This document shows, piece after piece, positions 17,163-24,685 of a DNA stretch of 64,000 nt. How positions within the stretch are numbered: the first letter of the stretch is position 1; every line of letters starts with the position of its first letter. Source of the DNA: Candidatus Brocadia sp. (GTDB taxonomy: Bacteria; Planctomycetota; Brocadiia; Brocadiales; Brocadiaceae); the NCBI GenBank assembly GCA_021646415.1, contig SOEU01000017.1, positions 1 to 64,000 on the forward strand. The letters run 5' to 3'. A program made the position numbers and the translations under genes. The notes below the pieces were generated by a model. It was not told the origin of the DNA, did no database searches, and worked only from the letters and a program-made list of their open reading frames with translations.

Positions 17163-17462
17163 TTATTCATTCATTAGTCTGTCTGCCCAATATCGTGGTT
17201 CCCGATGCAAATGTGCAATCGCAATAATAACAATTGTATCGTTATCAACACCGTAAATAATTCCATATGGGAACCTTGAAAGTAAGCAGCGTCTGAGACC
17301 AGGTTCAATCTCCGGAGATGAAAGGGGATAAGCAACTATCCTTCTGACAGTCCGATCCAGATCGTCCAGAAACTGAGTTCCAGGCCCGATAGAGCGGGAA
17401 TCGTACCCTGCAACGGCATCGTCAAGCTCACGTTGAGCAGGTTTTAGAAAGCGGATTTTCAT
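17163..17462 (-). CDS. ParE/RelE-family toxin
   Basis: 99 residues with the RelE/ParE fold pattern: MKIRFLKPAQRELDDAVAGY at the N-terminus, a helix with FLDDLDRTVRRIVAYPLSSP, then RRCLLSRFPYGIIYGVDN and IIAIAHLHREPRYWADR. ParE-type toxins poison gyrase, RelE types cut mRNA; HREPRYW is more often seen in ParE-like members. It overlaps the upstream antitoxin by four bases. Complete and apparently intact, unlike most toxin genes nearby. Confidence 0.88.
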   Translation of the reverse strand: MKIRFLKPAQRELDDAVAGYDSRSIGPGTQFLDDLDRTVRRIVAYPLSSPEIEPGLRRCLLSRFPYGIIYGVDNDTIVIIAIAHLHREPRYWADRLMNE

Positions 17463-17680
17463 CTGGTGCGATACTTTTCCATTACCTGTTCATAAGATAC
17501 TGTTTCTAATTTGCCTGCCTTGTATGCCTGCCAGCGTTTTCGTGCCTCTCTCGCCCATACACGATCAATATCCGGGTCTGGTTTATCCAGTTGCATAAGA
17601 ATTGAATCAACGAGTTCGAGCTTTTCAATATCCGACAAAGCTTGAATATTTTCCATCAGTTTATTTTTAATGGTTGCCAT
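17459..17680 (-). CDS. Addiction-module antitoxin (TIGR02574-like)
   Basis: 73 residues with the pattern of the putative addiction-module component family: an N-terminal helix ending in LSDIEKLELVDSILMQLD, then WAREARKRWQAYKAG and a C-terminal VSYEQVMEKYR that would wrap the toxin. Its stop overlaps the ParE-like toxin start by four bases. The ATG start is plausible; AGAGAGG lies upstream. Confidence 0.85.
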   Translation of the reverse strand: MATIKNKLMENIQALSDIEKLELVDSILMQLDKPDPDIDRVWAREARKRWQAYKAGKLETVSYEQVMEKYRTR

Positions 17681-17811
17681 AATCTTATTTCCTCTCTCGT
17701 ATGAATATCAAAATACCTTCCATGAGAATCAACCTTCATGAAATCATAGCGATATTAAATTTTTTATAGCATTGAACAGCGCACAAATGAGGGTATTTAC
17801 CAATCATCTGT

Positions 17812-17872
17812 AACACCTTAGCTCTGTCATTTTACCTATTTAATTTTTTTAAATGACACAGCTAAGGTGTTG
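17812..17872. terminator. Long inverted repeat downstream of the AlbA_2 gene
   Basis: AACACCTTAGCTCTGTCATTT at 17812-17832 is mirrored by AAATGACACAGCTAAGGTGTT at 17851-17871 with one mismatch, around an AT-rich loop. It starts a few bases past the stop at 17877 and could end transcription or be the remnant of an element end. A partial echo, TGTAACACATAGCTTTATCA, lies inside the gene end at 17899-17918. Confidence 0.6.
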
Positions 17873-17876
17873 TTTA

Positions 17877-19133
17877 TCAATGATTTTCGTTCTTATCTGT
17901 AACACATAGCTTTATCATTATAATCATTGTTTCGTTAGAAATACGTTCCAAATATTTTACAAACTTTTTATCCCTGACAACCGCATCAATTACTAGCTTT
18001 ACGCAAAAATCTGTTGATCCGTTATAATCCGGAATTCCCTTACCTTCTCTGATGGTTTGCTTGAAAATTTTATCCACGCCCGGTCCCGATCTTTCGACAA
18101 AACCTATTTTTTGCAATACCTCAATGATCAGCCTATTTCTCGGTTTGCTGGCAACCTCAATAATATTTACAGGTGTTATTCCTGGCAAGAATCCGCCCGG
18201 GCTAATGATTTCAATTTTCGTTGGATATTGCTTGATGAAGGATGAACCCTGGTTCTTATAGTCTCGATGGCTAATAGCGTTTAATACGGCTTCCCTTATA
18301 ACTTCTTCATTAAATGCCTTGATATCGAATACAAATAAGCCTTCCTGAATGGGGTATATTTCATTTCGACTATTTATCTTATCCCAGAGTTTGTCAAAAT
18401 AAAGCAAGAAGGGTTCTCGAAAATCTACTCTATCCTGATATTCAATTGAAGAAATATCCTTCCGATATTCCCAAATGATTTCGGCATTTCTCAAATAACG
18501 ATTAATTATTTCTTTTTTACCTGTTAGAATTATAGTGGCATAAGTTACTAAACTATCCACAATCAACCCTAAATCGATAAGTGCCTGTCGGTCTTCTAAA
18601 CGTAAAATATCCGGATTACCTGATTTTTTACACCATAGTTCTTTTAACCGTTTTATCGCGTCTTTATCTAAATCTTCAAATTTAACACCATTACATACTT
18701 CAGCAGAAAAATCATCTTCGTATTCATTAAATATCTTCTTCAATGTTTGAGAATCCATCGGTACCAAACTTTGTCCGCTACGCATAAAGTATGCACCATT
18801 AAAAGCAATTGCCTCTCCCTTTGGGCGAGTAGGCACAGCAATAATAAGAACTCTTCTTCCATCCTGTTCAAGTTCCTCGACATCGATTCTAACCTTACGA
18901 CTTACCTTTTGAGAATTTAAAACGTCGATCTTTAATTTTTCAATGTCGTTAAATACAGCAGTACCAACAATCTGTCTCTGATTGTTAACACCAAGAACAA
19001 GTTTGCCACCACCTTCATTGGACAAAGCGCATACATACTTAAGCAAATCCTCAAAGTGAAAATTGTTTTGTACGCTTTTAAATTCGATATGTTCGTTTTC
19101 TTTGCTTTGCAAAAGCTTTTGAAGATTAGTCAT
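17877..19133 (-). CDS. AlbA_2/Schlafen-type ATP-binding protein (putative transcriptional regulator)
   Basis: 418 residues from the ATG at 19133 (MTNLQKLLQSKENEHIEFKS), where the family begins; the frame extends to 19223 but through a non-conserved leader. The N-terminal AlbA_2 domain (EHIEFKS, ALSNEGGGKLVLGVNN, FMRSGQSLVPM) is followed by the HATPase-like C-terminal part with EVIREAVLNAISHRDY, ISPGGFLPG and RNRLIIEVLQKIGFVERSGPG. Such proteins are common in defence islands. The C-terminus after FVKYLERISNE is shorter than usual and ends inside repeat-like sequence, so it may be clipped. Last gene after the type III restriction cluster. Confidence 0.85.
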   Translation of the reverse strand: MTNLQKLLQSKENEHIEFKSVQNNFHFEDLLKYVCALSNEGGGKLVLGVNNQRQIVGTAVFNDIEKLKIDVLNSQKVSRKVRIDVEELEQDGRRVLIIAVPTRPKGEAIAFNGAYFMRSGQSLVPMDSQTLKKIFNEYEDDFSAEVCNGVKFEDLDKDAIKRLKELWCKKSGNPDILRLEDRQALIDLGLIVDSLVTYATIILTGKKEIINRYLRNAEIIWEYRKDISSIEYQDRVDFREPFLLYFDKLWDKINSRNEIYPIQEGLFVFDIKAFNEEVIREAVLNAISHRDYKNQGSSFIKQYPTKIEIISPGGFLPGITPVNIIEVASKPRNRLIIEVLQKIGFVERSGPGVDKIFKQTIREGKGIPDYNGSTDFCVKLVIDAVVRDKKFVKYLERISNETMIIMIKLCVTDKNENH

Positions 19134-19246
19134 AACTGATAAATTTTTCTCCCCAAATATCGGCAATAATACGCTCGATGCACCTTTATGCCTCTTGGCG
19201 CAAGAGGCACACACACCTTTCAATGCTGTCGTACATGCGACAGTTA

Positions 19247-21817
19247 TTATCTACCATTTGCCATAGCGTTACTCAACGCTACATCAAGTTCCGAGCGGAA
19301 CCCGACGAGATCATTATTTTGTAATTTCTGGAAATACTTGTTGTAATCTTTGGGGGTCAAAAAATTGAACTGGTAACGAATATTGAGTTTCTCATGTTCC
19401 AACCATTTATTAAGGCGCTCAAAATGCGCAAGCGCATATTCATTCTTCTTGATATTCTCAGGAGAAGGGTCTGCTATCTCTTCATCGACCTTGATTTCAA
19501 CGACAAAAATCATGTCTCCTTTTTTTAGAAAAAAATCCGGGCTAAACTCTCCACGCTTTGGATGTTCGCCTTTCTTCCATGCGTATTCTATAGGGTAAAA
19601 CCTCTGAGGCGTATTTTTAATATAAGCATCTATTGCTTGGGCATTCTCTCTTTCGCAAAGCAGTCGGACGAACTTGCGTTCAGGCTTGGCATCTGCAATA
19701 ACCAGATTCAGAGGCGTCTTAAAATCATGTGAGTTTTCTATGGCTTCACGACCACCCCTGAAATCGCCATCCGGGTCTAAAACCTCTCTAAAAAATTCGA
19801 CCTGATCATCCGGAACAGAGGCTTCGCTATCAGGTCCAAAGAAAATAGTCTTATCACCCCTCCTGAGTTCTGCCGCACTGCAACTTTCGGGATGACGCTC
19901 TTTTGTATTTATGGTGATAAGGGCCTTTGAATTGAGTTTGTAAATCACACGTTTTGCCTTTTTCCGTTTCAGTGTACCAAGCGCCTGTAAGAATTTTTGC
20001 TTATTAGCTTCAGTGATTCGCCCTGTTCTAATCTTTGACCTTTTCAAAGATTCCTTGACTATCTGCTCCAAACGCTCTAAAGGGAACTTCTTTGTATAGT
20101 TGGTTCTGTCATGGGGGTCTTCAGCATCCTTTGATTCTTCATCAATGGATTGGAGTCTTCTGTACATCTGCTCTGCAACTTCTTCAATACTGTAAGTCTT
20201 ATGCTCAATCCGGGTTTTGAATTTGTTATGCTCCCCGGACACAGCACGTTCAAAATCAATGGTAACATCCTCCGCCTCTACCTGAGTGGGCAAATCTACA
20301 AAGCCACCTTCCAGTAAACGGTATTCTCCTTTTTTCGTATATTCACTCATGTCTTCATCACGATCGTAATTGAGATTATGAATATCAAAATGATACGGGG
20401 AAGATACTATTACATCAGAAGACAAACGGCGCTCTATTTCCAATATTTCATTAACCAGATGCCTTATCCTGCCGGACCATGCATCATGATTAAAAACCGT
20501 TACTATCGGCTGTTCACCTTTCCAGCCGTCAGGAACTCTGAGACCCCGGCCAAGCACCTGAGCTATAAGGAGTTTACTGTTAAATGCCCTTTCCTCATGA
20601 GGCACAATCAAGAAGACATTTTTTACATCCCAGCCTTCGCTGAGCATAGATACAGAAGCAATCCATTCAACCTTACTTGCAGGGCTATCAACAACCCTTA
20701 GTTTTGCAACATTTGGCTGGTGCTCTTTGGCAGAAGTTACGGCTAACACTTTATTTTCCGCATCTTCTGGCGAAATACCTTCCCAATCCTGCAGGAATCC
20801 TTGCAGCTCCTCGGCAACCCGCTTACAGTCTGAGATTCCCTTTGTTACTATAATGGAGAGCGGCTTAATACCATATTTTTTTAATCTTCTTTTCCAATCC
20901 TTATGCCGGTTATGGATAAGCTGCCATTTTTCTTCCGCGTCATCTGTTTCAGGCATCTCAGCCACATATTCAACCTTTTTTACAAAACGGTCTTCAATGG
21001 CCTGCCGCAATGAATACCGGCTGACCACATCGGCAAAATATTCATCGCCGACATAGCAAGTGCCGGATACGCCAACTAAAATCCTAAATCCGTATTCAGG
21101 ATTAAGCAAAAACTCCTTCCATCTCTTTGCCTTAGCGCCGGTCTCATTTGCAACATGATGTGCCTCATCGCTGAAAACAGCAACCCGTTCACCCTTTCCT
21201 ATAAGACTGTCACGGATTGATGACTTTACATGCTCAAGGATTGCATGATAATTCTCCACGCATATTGAACTGTCAACAATAGTTTCAGAGGCGTTTATTA
21301 TCTTTGGTGATTGTACTTTTACTCCGTTCGGCAATACATCCCGCAGATCGGAATTGCCGGCAAGTTCACGGAACTTTTCAAGCAAACCCGCTTCTATCGT
21401 ATTCGATGGGCAACGAATGAGTACTCTATCCACCTCGCCTTCCGCAAGCAATATCGCAGCAAGTCCATACAGCACATAGCTCTTGCCGGTTCCGGTAGCA
21501 AGGTCTATTGAGCAGGACAGTTGATCCGGCAACTGCAGATGCCGCTCCATGCCTGCCCATGAGCCGTAACGCTGCTGAATCTCATCATTGCTTTCAAAAT
21601 TCTCCTTTGCAAGTTCACGAAGGTTCGCATATTTGCTGCCAAGAAGATACCTCAACGTTGTTCGGATGGCTTCTTTCTGATATTCCCGCATCCCGCAAAG
21701 TTCATCAAGGAATGCTTCGTATTTAGTCTCATCCCATACAGTGGGATCAATATTCGTTGAGACCTTAAGGACAAGGTCTTCATTTTTGAAGGTTTTCCGG
21801 TCGCCGCGCGTGGTCAT
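19247..21817 (-). CDS. Type III restriction enzyme, Res subunit (SF2 helicase-nuclease)
   Basis: 856 residues. SF2 ATPase motifs: ATGTGKSYVLYG near 103, DEAHHVANE near 215, SEGWDVKNV, and motif VI QVLGRGLRVP near 419. A C-terminal PD-(D/E)XK site reads SPDFF...MIFVVEIK near 761-780. Res needs the partner Mod for target recognition and cuts DNA after ATP-driven signalling between sites. Here res is intact but the adjoining mod gene, two bases upstream, contains an in-frame stop, so the complex may be inactive. ATG start. Confidence 0.93.
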   Translation of the reverse strand: MTTRGDRKTFKNEDLVLKVSTNIDPTVWDETKYEAFLDELCGMREYQKEAIRTTLRYLLGSKYANLRELAKENFESNDEIQQRYGSWAGMERHLQLPDQLSCSIDLATGTGKSYVLYGLAAILLAEGEVDRVLIRCPSNTIEAGLLEKFRELAGNSDLRDVLPNGVKVQSPKIINASETIVDSSICVENYHAILEHVKSSIRDSLIGKGERVAVFSDEAHHVANETGAKAKRWKEFLLNPEYGFRILVGVSGTCYVGDEYFADVVSRYSLRQAIEDRFVKKVEYVAEMPETDDAEEKWQLIHNRHKDWKRRLKKYGIKPLSIIVTKGISDCKRVAEELQGFLQDWEGISPEDAENKVLAVTSAKEHQPNVAKLRVVDSPASKVEWIASVSMLSEGWDVKNVFLIVPHEERAFNSKLLIAQVLGRGLRVPDGWKGEQPIVTVFNHDAWSGRIRHLVNEILEIERRLSSDVIVSSPYHFDIHNLNYDRDEDMSEYTKKGEYRLLEGGFVDLPTQVEAEDVTIDFERAVSGEHNKFKTRIEHKTYSIEEVAEQMYRRLQSIDEESKDAEDPHDRTNYTKKFPLERLEQIVKESLKRSKIRTGRITEANKQKFLQALGTLKRKKAKRVIYKLNSKALITINTKERHPESCSAAELRRGDKTIFFGPDSEASVPDDQVEFFREVLDPDGDFRGGREAIENSHDFKTPLNLVIADAKPERKFVRLLCERENAQAIDAYIKNTPQRFYPIEYAWKKGEHPKRGEFSPDFFLKKGDMIFVVEIKVDEEIADPSPENIKKNEYALAHFERLNKWLEHEKLNIRYQFNFLTPKDYNKYFQKLQNNDLVGFRSELDVALSNAMANGR

Positions 21818-21819
21818 GC

Positions 21820-23163
21820 TTACTGTTTCCCCTTTTTTTTCTTTGGCGAAGTAATTCCGAACTGCTCTGGCTCAATAACAACCCGCGCCTCATTGCCATA
21901 AATATCAATAAAGACCGCCATTATCTTTTTGCCTATCGAATCAATGGGAAAGGTAAGCGCCCATCCAGCTTTTTCAAGCGCATCGGCATAAAAGACGGCA
22001 TCAAGGTCAAAGACCTGTGAATTATCATCAAAGTCGTAATCCAGCATAGCCATTGAAAGTGTCTCCAGATTTCCTTTTTTGCGCATAGGCTCTCTGACAA
22101 CCGCTTCACTCTTGAAGGTCTTGATTTTAATATATGCCGTATCCTGAGATTCACCTTTTCCTTTTCTTACGCCACACTCAAACTTTAATTCCGGTGTCCT
22201 GATGAAATCAAAGCCGACAGCTTCAACCGTATCATTGACCGCCATTTCATCCGAAGGCTGTTTCAGGCAGGTAAACTCCCGCTGATGAAGCTCGTTAATA
22301 ATAGAATACGGTATTCGTAAGGCATAATAACGAACACTGCCTAATGTTATGTAGTCTTGCTGAAAGTCAAATGTCAAAGCAGGTGCTATGATGAAAAGCC
22401 TATTGCCGATACGCGTGCCAAGCGCTTCATGAAGGCTCTCTATTGTTTCTTCATCAATTCTCACACCCTTCTCCTTCATGTGATTAAAGATGAGGACACT
22501 TGCGCTTTTCAGATAGCCGTCAAGCCTAATGCCACCAATAGTATGAGGCTCATCTCGGCATTGGAAAAGCTGTAGGGCAAAAAACCTCCACGAATCCCAT
22601 GAAAGTTCTTTCAGCTTTGAAAAGTCATAAAGACCAGCATTATAGAGGGTAAATGGCTTGCATTGCTTGCCATATTTCTTTCTGGGATTTTCTAAATCCA
22701 TACTTTCAGTAATATTCAAAAGACGTTTCTGCATTGTATAAATTGCCAACTTGCCGCAGTCCACACCAATCCAGCGTCTGCCGAGTTTTTCAGCAATGGC
22801 AAGTGTAGTCCCTGAACCTGCAAAACAGTCAAGGACAATATCGCCTAGTTCCGTTCCAGCCTCAATAATCAAAGATAGCAGATCCTCAGGTTTTTCTGTT
22901 GGGTATTCAGTGATTTTTGTTTGCGTAATTACATCGCTATTCCACACATCGCCTCTCGAAACATATTTAGCATCCGGTGATGTAATCTTCTTTAATACCT
23001 CTTCTTTTGTTTCTGTTGGGTTATCGCTAACATAGGTTTTTTTCCCTATACCTGCATCTACTTCCCACTGAGCAGGCTGTCGTCCCATGCGACCACGAGT
23101 ATAGTACCAACCATTTGAATCTTTCTCTATTCCTTTGACCGTTGAAAGTTTGTACGGACCCAA
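21820..23163 (-). pseudogene. Type III DNA methyltransferase (Mod), C-terminal half after an in-frame TGA
   Basis: This stretch continues the mod reading frame without any shift after the TGA at 23179-23181; the first available start is a TTG at 23163. It carries the SAM-binding motif DCFAGSGTTLAIAEKLGR (motif I) needed by beta-class methyltransferases, then the C-terminal region of the Mod family ending in a lysine-rich tail (SPKKKKGKQ). Without the N-terminal half it lacks the catalytic DPPF motif, so alone it cannot methylate. Two bases separate it from res. Confidence 0.85.
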
Positions 23164-23178
23164 GAGCGGTTTCCAAAG

Positions 23179-23847
23179 TCATTCAGACCTCTGTCGTGCG
23201 TAGATAAGAAGATTTTGATATTCAGTCGGTATGGCAGAGCCAGACGCATGTGACCGTGAACTTCCTCCCTCTCTTCCCTTATGCCAAATAATTTCGTTAA
23301 TAAAGTTTTCCTCACCAAAAACTTCATCGCAGACAACTTTTATGTAATGCATCTTTCGGGGGTCGAGATGAATTACTATATTTCCATTTATAGACAAAAG
23401 ATCACGAAGCATAACCAACCGACGCCGAATGAATTCAACAAATCGCGCACCAGCCACCTTGTCTTGATATGCCTTCTGATCCTGGCTTCCTTTGAATTCC
23501 TGCTTCGTTGCAAACGGTGGATCAATATAAATGAGTCTCACGCCGGGCGTGCCGTCTGCGTTGCATAGCCTTCCGACCTTTTTCATCTCCAAGAGTGATT
23601 TCATTACCTGAAGGTTATCGCCGAAGATGAGCATATTAGACCAGTCACCGTTACTTCCAAAAGTCCGCACAGGCTGCAAAGGCACGGCCAGCGTATTGGC
23701 AAGGATGTCTTCTTCCCGTTCCTTGCCGTAATAGACAAGCTCGTATTCCCGTTTCTCTGGAGGGAAAAGGATTCTTACCCATTCTGGAGAAAGTTCCTCA
23801 CCCTTTTCAAGTAATCTGATGATTTCCTGCCGCTGCTCAGGCGTCAT
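23179..23847 (-). CDS. Type III DNA methyltransferase (Mod), N-terminal half truncated by TGA
   Basis: The first 222 codons of a beta-class N6-adenine/N4-cytosine methyltransferase: EYELVYYGKEREEDILANTL, SNMLIFGDNLQVMKSL, then motif IV LIYIDPPFATKQEF near 105 and the INGNIVIHLDPRKMHYIK segment. The frame stops at TGA (23179) after YARQRSE and continues in the same frame with LWKPLLGPYKL. One base change would restore a ~675-residue enzyme, the normal Mod length. No SECIS-like stem is evident after the TGA. The start overlaps radC by four bases. Confidence 0.85.
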   Translation of the reverse strand: MTPEQRQEIIRLLEKGEELSPEWVRILFPPEKREYELVYYGKEREEDILANTLAVPLQPVRTFGSNGDWSNMLIFGDNLQVMKSLLEMKKVGRLCNADGTPGVRLIYIDPPFATKQEFKGSQDQKAYQDKVAGARFVEFIRRRLVMLRDLLSINGNIVIHLDPRKMHYIKVVCDEVFGEENFINEIIWHKGREGGSSRSHASGSAIPTEYQNLLIYARQRSE

Positions 23848-24620
23848 AATGACGACTCCTTAATTTTCATTTGTTTTCTTTTTGCCGGATACGGAGAAAA
23901 AGATTCCAGTTCCAGTTCGTCAAGCAGCCCGCTATCTGCAAAGCTGTACGTTGTTTCTTCTCCAACAATAATGTGATCCAATATCTTCATGCCAAGCGGC
24001 CGTGTAGCTGAAATTATATCACGGGTCAGTATTATATCTGATTCGCTCGGATCAATTGCCCCGGAAGGATGGTTATGCGCTGCTATCAGACTGCTTGCAT
24101 TTGTCCGCAGGGCATGGGTAATTATGTTCCTTACAGGTGGTTTGACACCATCAACATCACCTTGCGCAATAAGCACATCATCAAGCAGACGATTTTGACG
24201 ATTCAGATAAAGAATCCTAAAATACTCATCGGGTAAACCTCTTAACCGCTCCTTCACATATTCACCTGCCTGCGCAGTGCCTTTTATCTGAATGCGTTTC
24301 TTGCCATCCGGCAGAGAAACACGCCTTGCAATTTCCATTGCTGCCGCCAGTTGAGCGGCCTTTGCACCCTTTAAACCCTTAACATCGAGCATCGCAGATA
24401 ACGGCGCCTCTGCCATTGCCCGCAATGAGCCAAATTGTTTCATAAGGTTGCGACCCAATTCAACAGCATTAGTCCCCTGAAACCCAACTCTAACCAGGAT
24501 CGCAATCAATTCTGCATCGGTCAATGAGTGCGGTCCTCTGCTTAGCAATCGTTCTCTTGGCCGCTCCTCAACAGGCCACGAAACAATACCTTTTGACTTC
24601 CCCTTAGTTTGATTTCTCAT
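23844..24620 (-). CDS. radC: RadC/JAB-domain DNA repair-like protein
   Basis: 258 residues. A helix-hairpin-helix part (SLTDAELIAILVRVGFQG, AMLDVKGLKGAKAAQL) precedes the MPN/JAMM metallohydrolase core with H-x-H-P-S-G...D-P-S-x-x-D: AHNHPSGAIDPSESD near 182. All metal ligands are present. RadC's cellular role is not settled and it is often carried in mobile and defence islands, as here between a DUF1016 gene and mod. ATG start; the stop overlaps mod by four bases. Its upstream leader repeats the leader of the DUF1016 gene before it. Confidence 0.93.
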   Translation of the reverse strand: MRNQTKGKSKGIVSWPVEERPRERLLSRGPHSLTDAELIAILVRVGFQGTNAVELGRNLMKQFGSLRAMAEAPLSAMLDVKGLKGAKAAQLAAAMEIARRVSLPDGKKRIQIKGTAQAGEYVKERLRGLPDEYFRILYLNRQNRLLDDVLIAQGDVDGVKPPVRNIITHALRTNASSLIAAHNHPSGAIDPSESDIILTRDIISATRPLGMKILDHIIVGEETTYSFADSGLLDELELESFSPYPAKRKQMKIKESSL

Positions 24621-24637
24621 AACTCTTAATAATTATT

Positions 24638-24666
24638 AAATCCGTATCCGTCTCCTCGTTGGTTCC
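24638..24666. repeat. Direct repeat, left copy (29 bp)
   Basis: AAATCCGTATCCGTCTCCTC plus nine further bases, repeated at 25836-25864 with 27 of 29 matches. The two copies bracket the third DUF1016 gene and each includes the GAGGAGAC ribosome-binding-like box on the minus strand. Confidence 0.8.
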
Positions 24667-24685
24667 GGGTGTTTATCTGAATACC

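Noticed and set aside
23179-23181. TGA in mod as a selenocysteine or tryptophan codon
   Set aside because: No selenocysteine-insertion stem is evident after it, the residue is not at a known redox site, and other genes in the window use TGA as a normal stop.
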